Positions 1 to 5,442 of a stretch of DNA of 7,208 bases are shown here, one piece after another. Source of the DNA: Lachnospiraceae bacterium UBA1201 (GTDB lineage: Bacteria > Bacillota > Clostridia > Lachnospirales > Lachnospiraceae). The position numbers and the translations under genes are program-made. The notes beneath the pieces were generated by a model. The model was not told where the DNA came from, ran no database searches, and saw only the letters and a list, made by a program, of their open reading frames with translations. Where the stretch lies: the NCBI GenBank assembly GCA_002309675.1, contig DBXX01000024.1, positions 1-7,208 of the forward strand, read 5' to 3'. Every line of letters begins with the position of its first letter. Position 1 is the first letter of the stretch.

Positions 1-18
1 TTCTTCCCGGAAACGCAC

Positions 19-52
19 AAAAAACCCGGGGCTGCCACTGGGGCACCCCGGG
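19..52 (-). terminator. Intrinsic terminator of the yhaO-yhaN operon
   Basis: Read leftward, the transcript forms a GC-rich hairpin directly after the ATPase stop codon. CCCGGGG (46-52) followed by TGCC (42-45) pairs with GGCA (33-36) and CCCCGGG (25-31). This gives 11 base pairs with one bulged base at 32 and a 5-base loop at 37-41. A run of six U residues follows (19-24). The stem begins 9 bases past the stop codon at 62-64. Hairpin plus U-run is the classical Rho-independent design. The other direction has only an interrupted T-rich tail, so the leftward role is favoured. Confidence 0.88.
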
Positions 53-61
53 AAGGTCGTT

Positions 62-2911
62 TTATTTTCTTGAGGCGCTGCAGGTGAAGTACAGTACCTG
101 ATATTCGCTTGCGATCTCGCGTACGAGATCGCGTGCTTTCTTAAGTTTTTCGTCGTCCAGGTTGGTGAACGGGTCGTCCAGGATCAGCATCGGCTTCTCC
201 TCGGTGAATACCGCATCGATGAACGCAAGCCGCAGGCAAAAGCCCATCAGGTCACGGTAGCCGGCGCTGAACAGTTCACTGTCGCGTTGCAGGCCTTCTG
301 CATTCACGGTCACCTGCATGTTCGTGTCGATCCGGTAGGATGCATGATTCTCCGGGTCAATGAAGCGCATGTTCTTCTCAAACGACTCCAGGATCGGCGC
401 GGAATAGCGGGAAACCACTTCCGCCTTCGCCTTCTCCAGGTAGATCTTCGCGTTCCGGATGCCTTCGAGTTTGATCTTCTCGGCGGACTGCTCCTCCGTA
501 AGCTCAGCCAGTTTGATGCGCATCTCATCCATTTCGTCCAGCTGCTCCGCTTTCTTCGCGAGTTCCTCGCGATACGCGGAAAACAGCTTCGATGCTTCTT
601 CTTTCTCCGCTTCGAGCGACGCTCTGCGCTGCAACAGCTCCTCACGCGTCAGGCCGGGAACTAAATCGATCTCCGGAGCGGACAGTTTCTCTGCATTCTG
701 TGCACGGAACGTCTCCAGCTCACGCTTCGCATTTGCCGAGTCCGCCTGCGCGCGGCGGTATCCCTGCACCTGATCACGCAGGTCATCAAATGAGTACTCC
801 TGAAGGTTGGAAACGCCTGCGATCTCATACTCATCGAAGAATGCGCGGATCGTCGTCTGCAGATCCTTCTGTTCCCGAAGCGCACGCTCGTAGTCCCGCT
901 TCTGCTCCGACAGTTTCTCGTATTCGGAAAGCATCTGCGACAACTCGTGCAAGCGCGTAGCAACTGACGTGTCGTCCTGCATCGGCAAATGATAATCATT
1001 CAGGAACGTACGGATATCATCCATACGCGACGACGCCGTCTTCAGATCCTCCTCGGGAAATTCCGCCTGTTTCAGCGATAAACGGCGATATTCATTATAA
1101 CCATTTTCCAGTTCATCGAGTTCGGCTTGGATCTCGCCGGTCTCTTCACTCTCGAACTCCTTTTCGACGCCATGTACACGCAGATAGGACTTCAGTTGCG
1201 TCATTTCCTCTTCGATCTTATTCTTCCACCGAAGGACTACATCGTCCTTCTCCGCCACGATCGCACGTTTATTTTCCAGATCCCGGTTCAGCGCCGCCAA
1301 ACGATCCTCGAAACTCTTACGCATGGTCTCGGGCGGCGGGCCCACCTTATCCGGTTCTTCCTCACGCTCCGGATTTGAAACATACACCAGAACAAAAATG
1401 ATCAGAATGATCGCAACCGCCGGAACGAAAACATCCTGTATGTGGATGATCACGCGATAATTCGCTTCCTGGGTCTCGATGTATTTTTGAATGAAGTGCC
1501 AGGCAACATATCCCAGAATGATCAGACACAGAACACCCTTTATCAGGTAGTGCTTCAGATTACTCTCCTTAGGCACCAGGTTCTTTTCATATTCGTCGAT
1601 GCCCTTAAGTTGCTTCTCGTAAGCCTTCATCTGCTGTTCGATGTCGGTCTTCTGCGCGCGCACGCTGCTCACATCCTGATGGCTTCGCTTCAGGTCGTCA
1701 TATGCACGCTGCAGACTGACGCGGTCCACCTCGATCTGATGCAGCAGGTTCCGCGCCTGCTTCGGCGTATTCTCCTCCGAGTCGTTCGCGAACAGTTCAT
1801 GCAGGATCTTCAGGCGCTCGTTCTCTTCTTCGGTCAGATTCTTCGAGCCAAGCCCTGCCTTCGTCTGTACGAGTGTGGTGCTCTCCTCGGAATATGCACG
1901 GATCTGGTCCTGCGTCACCGGATGTTCCTCAAACAGCGCATGTAAGGTGTTCCAACGCGCTTCCTGCTCCTCCGTCACGGCATGTTCACGCACGCTCCGT
2001 GTGGCTCCGGATAGTCTCCGCGCCAGTTCGTCCTGACGTGCGATCTCCTCTACCTCCGGGATCTTCGCGGGCAATGCTGCGCGCAGTTCCTGTTCTTTTT
2101 TCATCGCCGCATCCAGTTTTTGCGAAAGTTCCTGTTCCTGACGGACATGCGCCTTGCGAACGGTATCATCGGCCAGTTTCTGCTGATCATCCGAATTCTC
2201 ACGGATCTGCGCATCCAGCTCGGTACGTTTCCGGTCTGCATCCTCCATGCGGATCTTCGCCTGCTCCATCGAGTTCAGGACCGCGTCGTACGAACGAAGT
2301 TCTGCCTCGATCTCGCTGATCTTATCTTTGCGCTTACTGATACTGCCGGTCTTACGCGTCGCGGACATGCGGTTCGCCAGATCCTCCAGCGTTTTCATTG
2401 CCGCATTGAAATGATTCATATCGTTCTGCACATCCGCAACATTACCGATGTGTGAATTGATATCGTCCGTAGTCTTCGTCTCGATCTCCATCTGTCCTAC
2501 GAAGATCGTACGCGAAAAACTCTGGCGATCCATCTTAAATAATTCCTCACCTAACCGCTCCGAAAAATCGTCGCAGATCAGGTTCGTCTTCGCATCTCTG
2601 AGTTCGAAGACATCCTTCTTCTCGGTCTCCCCGAACTTTCGCGTCGCCTCGTAGGTCTTCCCGCCTGCCTCGAAGGTGACGCGACCGCCGTAGGCGCCGC
2701 CCTGCCAGGGCTGAAAACGCTTGCGTTCATTGTCCAGGACGTCGCGCTTAAGGCCGCCCTCGAAACCGAAAAACATAACACGAAGGAAGGCGGCAAATGT
2801 CGATTTCCCGCTTCCGTTGTCTTCCATAATGACATTTTCCCCCGGAACAAACTCTCTGTCCAGGTTACTAAGTGTCCCGAAGTTGTCAATATGACATGAT
2901 ATCAACTTCAT
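62..2911 (-). CDS. yhaN: SbcC/YhaN-like ABC ATPase with a transmembrane coiled-coil hinge
   Basis: This 949-residue SMC/Rad50-type ATPase is the likely motor partner of the nuclease encoded just upstream; such pairs process DNA ends and hairpins. Visible features in order are: a P-loop at residues 30-38 (EDNGSGKST), a Q-loop glutamine at 140 (FVGQ), long Glu/Lys/Gln-rich coiled coils at about 165-450 and 530-835, an ABC signature FSAGYRDL at 881-888, Walker B MLILDDP at 908-914, and a D-loop near 917-920. No CxxC zinc hook is present. Instead, two hydrophobic helices (about 455-475 and 493-512) sit at the coiled-coil apex, which should anchor the apex in the membrane. This layout and length resemble Bacillus subtilis YhaN more than canonical SbcC. 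Two residues differ from textbook ABC motifs: Glu30 replaces the first P-loop Gly, and Ser945 occupies the usual switch-His region (YFTCSASR). The ATG at 2909-2911 has GGAGGG six bases upstream (2918-2923). The gene lies 21 bases after the nuclease gene and ends at a terminator. Confidence 0.9.
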   Translation of the reverse strand: MKLISCHIDNFGTLSNLDREFVPGENVIMEDNGSGKSTFAAFLRVMFFGFEGGLKRDVLDNERKRFQPWQGGAYGGRVTFEAGGKTYEATRKFGETEKKDVFELRDAKTNLICDDFSERLGEELFKMDRQSFSRTIFVGQMEIETKTTDDINSHIGNVADVQNDMNHFNAAMKTLEDLANRMSATRKTGSISKRKDKISEIEAELRSYDAVLNSMEQAKIRMEDADRKRTELDAQIRENSDDQQKLADDTVRKAHVRQEQELSQKLDAAMKKEQELRAALPAKIPEVEEIARQDELARRLSGATRSVREHAVTEEQEARWNTLHALFEEHPVTQDQIRAYSEESTTLVQTKAGLGSKNLTEEENERLKILHELFANDSEENTPKQARNLLHQIEVDRVSLQRAYDDLKRSHQDVSSVRAQKTDIEQQMKAYEKQLKGIDEYEKNLVPKESNLKHYLIKGVLCLIILGYVAWHFIQKYIETQEANYRVIIHIQDVFVPAVAIILIIFVLVYVSNPEREEEPDKVGPPPETMRKSFEDRLAALNRDLENKRAIVAEKDDVVLRWKNKIEEEMTQLKSYLRVHGVEKEFESEETGEIQAELDELENGYNEYRRLSLKQAEFPEEDLKTASSRMDDIRTFLNDYHLPMQDDTSVATRLHELSQMLSEYEKLSEQKRDYERALREQKDLQTTIRAFFDEYEIAGVSNLQEYSFDDLRDQVQGYRRAQADSANAKRELETFRAQNAEKLSAPEIDLVPGLTREELLQRRASLEAEKEEASKLFSAYREELAKKAEQLDEMDEMRIKLAELTEEQSAEKIKLEGIRNAKIYLEKAKAEVVSRYSAPILESFEKNMRFIDPENHASYRIDTNMQVTVNAEGLQRDSELFSAGYRDLMGFCLRLAFIDAVFTEEKPMLILDDPFTNLDDEKLKKARDLVREIASEYQVLYFTCSASRK

Positions 2912-2917
2912 GGTCTA

Positions 2918-2923
2918 CCCTCC
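2918..2923 (-). promoter_or_regulatory. Shine-Dalgarno site of the YhaN-like ATPase
   Basis: GGAGGG lies six bases before the ATG at 2909-2911, inside the 21-base gap after the nuclease stop codon. It supports this start and independent re-initiation on the shared message. Confidence 0.8.
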
Positions 2924-2932
2924 AAACATTTC

Positions 2933-4021
2933 CTAGATCTCTTCATTTTGCAGCGCCTTAATACCGTATCGGATGGCCCGGTTTTTCTGTTCTTCACTCA
3001 GGTCCGGTGCCGCCAGGACCTGCCGCACAAACTCGCCCTTCAGCGAGACATCGCCTATATACATCGCAGGATCGATCTTCAGGCTCGTCTGATCCTGCAC
3101 CTTCATGAAGAAGTATACGTCGGAGTATGCTGCGAGCACGGCCTCCGGCTCGATCTCGCACTCCACGTCCACCTCTCCTGTTAATACCAGTTTCACCAGA
3201 TCCGCTTTCGTACAGCCTGACTCGGCCAATGCTTCCCGGACCCGCGGCCGGATCTCATCGGTATTCATGCAGCCGGAAATATCCGCGTGAACCTCATACA
3301 AGCGCCTGCGCCCCGTCGGGATAAATTTCGACGACACCTTTCCGGTCCTCGTATCTGCATCTAAAACTACGAAGCCATGCTCCCCGCACTCGTCGAAGCC
3401 ACGGCCCTCCAGGCATCCCGGGTAGCAATACACACCGCGCGCATCCAGTGCTTCCTTGCGATAGGAATGGATGTGTCCCAGGGCCAGATAATCGATACCC
3501 AGGTTCTTCAGCGCCTTCAGGTTCACGTACTCATCGCCGGGCTTTCCATCCGTTTCTGCTGTCTGGCCGTGCAACATCACGATATTGACCTTACTACGGT
3601 CCAGCGTCAGGGAATTCCACAATGTGCCGTGATTATTCTTCGTAAACGCAACGCCCGCGATCACCACACCATCTGTCTCATAATATGTCCAGGCATCGGA
3701 AAAGAGTTTCAGGTTCTCCGGTTCATCTTCGGAGTCCAGGAAATTCTCACTGTCATGGTTTCCCTGCAGATAATAGAATGTGATCCCGGGATTCTGACTT
3801 ATGCTGTTTTTGACTGCCGTCTTTGCGGTCGCGGAAATATTCTTCTTATCAAACAGATCCCCGGCGATCAGGATGGTCCTTATATCATTCGTTTTCGCAT
3901 ATTCGACCATATCCAGATATGTCTGAAGGATCTCTGCACGCCGTGTCTTCGCCGCTTCGGGACTTAAGTTGGCGTCCATTTTCGAATCCAAGTGAAGATC
4001 CGCACAATGTATCATTTTCAT
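2933..4021 (-). CDS. yhaO: SbcD/YhaO-like DNA repair exonuclease (metallophosphoesterase)
   Basis: This 362-residue protein belongs to the calcineurin-like phosphoesterase superfamily, in the SbcD/Mre11 branch. It should be the Mn2+-dependent nuclease subunit working with the ATPase encoded downstream. All metal-binding motifs are visible: DLH at residues 8-10, GDLFD at 54-58, GNHD at 87-90, a lone His in MLHGQ at 151, and GHIH at 182-185. The region after about residue 235 is the capping and ATPase-docking part, including a run of acidic residues at 283-292. The protein is shorter than E. coli SbcD and close to, but somewhat shorter than, B. subtilis YhaO. The ATG at 4019-4021 is preceded by AGGAG (4028-4032) at good spacing. 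It is the first gene of a two-gene operon with its own promoter at 4087-4115. The nuclease assignment is firm; the exact substrate (YhaO-like versus SbcD-like) is inferred from its partner. Confidence 0.92.
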   Translation of the reverse strand: MKMIHCADLHLDSKMDANLSPEAAKTRRAEILQTYLDMVEYAKTNDIRTILIAGDLFDKKNISATAKTAVKNSISQNPGITFYYLQGNHDSENFLDSEDEPENLKLFSDAWTYYETDGVVIAGVAFTKNNHGTLWNSLTLDRSKVNIVMLHGQTAETDGKPGDEYVNLKALKNLGIDYLALGHIHSYRKEALDARGVYCYPGCLEGRGFDECGEHGFVVLDADTRTGKVSSKFIPTGRRRLYEVHADISGCMNTDEIRPRVREALAESGCTKADLVKLVLTGEVDVECEIEPEAVLAAYSDVYFFMKVQDQTSLKIDPAMYIGDVSLKGEFVRQVLAAPDLSEEQKNRAIRYGIKALQNEEI

Positions 4022-4037
4022 GATCCGCTCCTATTCC

Positions 4038-4052
4038 GGGTGATGTCCACCC
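4038..4052 (-). other. Small hairpin in the yhaO 5' leader
   Basis: Read leftward, GGGTG and CACCC pair around a 5-base loop (5 base pairs). The hairpin ends five bases before the AGGAG ribosome binding site at 4028-4032. It could modestly tune ribosome access to the nuclease message. The stem is short, so a regulatory role is only a suggestion. Confidence 0.3.
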
Positions 4053-4086
4053 CAGTCACTTTCAACACAAAAAACGATCCTCATCT

Positions 4087-4115
4087 ATAATATCATTTTC
4101 CGCTGAAACTGTCTA
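4087..4115 (-). promoter_or_regulatory. Predicted sigma-A promoter of the yhaO-yhaN operon
   Basis: Reading leftward, TAGACA (4110-4115, five of six matches to the -35 consensus) is followed by a 17-base spacer and TATTAT (4087-4092, four of six matches). A TG dinucleotide precedes the -10 by one base, as in an extended -10 element. Transcription would start near 4080-4081, giving a leader of about 60 bases before the nuclease ATG. It lies 19 bases beyond the upstream terminator, so the operon needs a promoter here. A GAAAC-N8-GTTTC dyad (4105-4122) frames the -35 hexamer and could be an operator. Confidence 0.6.
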
Positions 4116-4133
4116 CTGTTTCCGACGCTGCAT

Positions 4134-4165
4134 AAAAAGAACCGCCCCGGGATCCGGGACGGTTC
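4134..4165 (-). terminator. Intrinsic terminator of the small RNA and upstream gene cluster
   Basis: Read leftward, GAACCGTCCCGG (4154-4165) pairs along all 12 bases with CCGGGGCGGTTC (4139-4150). One of these is a U-G wobble. The loop is 3 bases, and five U residues follow (4134-4138). In the rightward transcript the wobble position becomes an A-C mismatch and no U-run follows, so the element is built for leftward transcription. It ends the small RNA and probably any readthrough from the PARG-like gene, and it separates both from the nuclease operon. Confidence 0.88.
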
Positions 4166-4248
4166 CTCGATGGCCTTATGCTCTCGAAGCCTTAGACAAA
4201 TTCCAAACCAACTGCTCATCCTTCATCTACTGGGCCATCTCTTTTTCT
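4134..4248 (-). ncRNA. Candidate stand-alone small RNA of about 115 nt, family unknown
   Basis: A consensus promoter (4255-4283) places the start near 4247-4248, and a strong terminator ends at about 4134, so a transcript of about 115 bases is expected. GATGGCC (4233-4239) can pair perfectly with GGCCATC (4169-4175), closing a domain of 57 bases. Three bases later the terminator helix begins, so the two helices could stack. A small inner hairpin GCT-TCGAG-AGC is possible at 4180-4190. The inner region is rich in purines and U (AUGAAGGAUGAG, GGUUUGGAAUUUG) and could be a single-stranded interaction surface. I see no hallmark of tRNA, SRP RNA, 6S, tmRNA, RNase P or T-box. A 16-codon reading frame lies inside but lacks a ribosome binding site. 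The RNA could act in trans, or be a leader whose regulated readthrough reaches the nuclease operon. The gene boundaries are better supported than any function. Confidence 0.62.
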
Positions 4249-4254
4249 GGTTTA

Positions 4255-4283
4255 ATTGTAGCATAAGTCGAGTGTCATGTCAA
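4255..4283 (-). promoter_or_regulatory. Near-consensus sigma-A promoter with extended -10
   Basis: Reading leftward, a perfect TTGACA (4278-4283) is followed by the optimal 17-base spacer and TACAAT (4255-4260, five of six matches). TGC before the -10 forms an extended -10 element. The 40-50 bases upstream (about 4284-4335) are rich in A and T tracts, resembling an UP element. This is by far the best promoter in the window, at a strength usually seen for stable RNAs. It sits about 89 bases downstream of the PARG-like stop codon, and no protein with a ribosome binding site starts before the terminator. Confidence 0.88.
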
Positions 4284-4371
4284 TAGTTTCAGAACCAAAT
4301 TTAGAAATTTTTAACTTCTCTTTCTTTTTGTTTAAATCTTGCGAATTGTACAAACACTTTCGAAGGTTCTT
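4284..4371. other. AT-rich spacer after the PARG-like gene
   Basis: This 88-base stretch between the PARG-like stop codon and the small-RNA promoter has no gene and no convincing terminator. It contains TTCGAA and TTGTACAA palindromes and AT tracts. The part nearest the promoter may act as an UP element. The absence of a terminator suggests that the PARG-like transcript reads through to the hairpin at 4134-4165. Confidence 0.4.
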
Positions 4372-5406
4372 CTATTGTTCTTCGTTCTTCTCACGTTTCC
4401 GTATCTTCCGATGTTTCTCTCCGCGACCGGCTCTCTCCGCTTTTGCTGCCTTCTTCACAGCTTTTTTCTCCGCCTTTGCCGCCGCCTTCGTTGCTGCTTT
4501 TTCCGCGTGTTTTTCCTTAACCTTTTTTACCTTCGGCAGACGGATCTTTCCGGGAAGTTTTGCTTTTCTCTTTTCCTTATCTGTCGTCTGCTCCGGCTGT
4601 GCCTCCGGGGTCAATGCCATGCGGAAGATCCTCTGGTTCTTACTCTCTTTTTTGTTGGGTTTGCGGTGGATGGCAAAACAGATCTCATTGAAGTACTTTG
4701 CATATCCCTCATCGATCAGGACCTTACGGAAATGCTCGGCTACATCCTTCGCTTCGTTGCGGAACACACCACAGCCCCAGGCTCCGAGAACCAGATTGCG
4801 GTAATTATTCTGATAAGCAATCGAAAACATAATGCGGAGACGATTCTCCATGGCCAATGCGGTCGTAGCTTTTCGAACGCGGAATGCAGCGCCTGCACGG
4901 TTCGGCGCCGGAACGGAGATCACACCGACCGTATAGGGTTTCGAAAGCAATTCCCCGTTTGGATCCCGAAATACGCTGACATTCGGTGACAACAACATAA
5001 AGTCGGAAGCGACCTTACTCGGGTGTGTCGCATTATAGTCGTACATCAGCTTCCCATGTTCGGAAGCGATGGAGGCATATAACGTACTCGCCCGGCATAG
5101 AGACTCCTCCTGCGCATTCGAGCCCATCTTAAAACCGCCACCCGGATGCAGGGCATTTGCAAAACTCATGACCAGCGGGTTCTTATATCTCGCCGCGGCC
5201 TCAAAAGAATCTTCACCGGTTACAATGATCCGGCCTGCCCCGTTCGCCCTCTTCGTAACGTGGGACATCTCCTCTCCGAGCTCCGGATCATAGACGATCA
5301 CATCTTTGATCTCATCCTTCGGCAGCTGTACGGTCTTTCCCCCGACCTCATACAGACCATCCTCAGTGATCCGGATCGTCTCCTGCGCTAACGCAAAAAA
5401 ATTCAT
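4372..5406 (-). CDS. Bacterial-type poly(ADP-ribose) glycohydrolase-like protein (TIGR02452 type) with Lys/Ala-rich tail
   Basis: This 344-residue protein carries the PARG macrodomain signature: GGG at residues 89-91, seven residues, then QEE at 99-101. The second Glu of that motif is the catalytic residue in characterised PARGs. Other family-like blocks are VMSFANALHPGGGF (79-92), a conserved VISVPAPNR segment (162-170), and VLGAWGCGVFRN (206-217) near the ADP-ribose pocket. Members of this group hydrolyse ADP-ribose chains or related ADP-ribosyl adducts in the cytoplasm. The core ends near residue 260. It is followed by about 80 extra residues that are very rich in Lys, Ala and Arg, resembling a histone H1 tail and likely to bind nucleic acid. 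The ATG at 5404-5406 has GGAGGG (5415-5420) eight bases upstream. The gene lies 36 bases after the esterase gene with no visible promoter, so it is probably co-transcribed with it. The fold is confident; the physiological substrate is unknown. Confidence 0.88.
   Translation of the reverse strand: MNFFALAQETIRITEDGLYEVGGKTVQLPKDEIKDVIVYDPELGEEMSHVTKRANGAGRIIVTGEDSFEAAARYKNPLVMSFANALHPGGGFKMGSNAQEESLCRASTLYASIASEHGKLMYDYNATHPSKVASDFMLLSPNVSVFRDPNGELLSKPYTVGVISVPAPNRAGAAFRVRKATTALAMENRLRIMFSIAYQNNYRNLVLGAWGCGVFRNEAKDVAEHFRKVLIDEGYAKYFNEICFAIHRKPNKKESKNQRIFRMALTPEAQPEQTTDKEKRKAKLPGKIRLPKVKKVKEKHAEKAATKAAAKAEKKAVKKAAKAERAGRGEKHRKIRKREKNEEQ
4375..4614 (-). repeat. Lys/Ala-rich low-complexity tail of the PARG-like protein
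   Basis: Codons 265-344 encode a charged tail with recurring AEKAA, AKAEKKA and KKAAKAE units. It ends in an Arg/Lys cluster around residues 327-340. The composition resembles histone H1 or bacterial HU-type tails. The reading frame is intact up to the stop, so this is not an obvious frameshift product. Confidence 0.7.
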
Positions 5407-5442
5407 AAACCATTCCCTCCAACAAGCACTTTCTCCAGTTTC

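Noticed and set aside
3377..3967. Long plus-strand open frame opposite the nuclease gene
   Set aside because: It is antisense to a gene with complete phosphoesterase motifs, has no recognisable domain, and shows no ribosome binding site or promoter.
4105..4122. LexA (SOS) box upstream of the nuclease gene
   Set aside because: The dyad spacing is GAAAC-N8-GTTTC, not GAAC-N4-GTTC as in Gram-positive LexA sites.
4134..4248. T-box, SRP RNA, 6S RNA or tRNA identity for the small RNA
   Set aside because: It is too short for a T-box or 6S. It lacks the T-box UGGNACCGCG element, the SRP GGAA-loop motif and any cloverleaf.
4339..4989. Plus-strand open frame opposite the PARG-like gene, starting in the AT-rich spacer
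   Set aside because: Its Phe/Cys/Arg-rich translation is the mirror of the Lys/Ala tail codons; the minus-strand frame has the catalytic motif.
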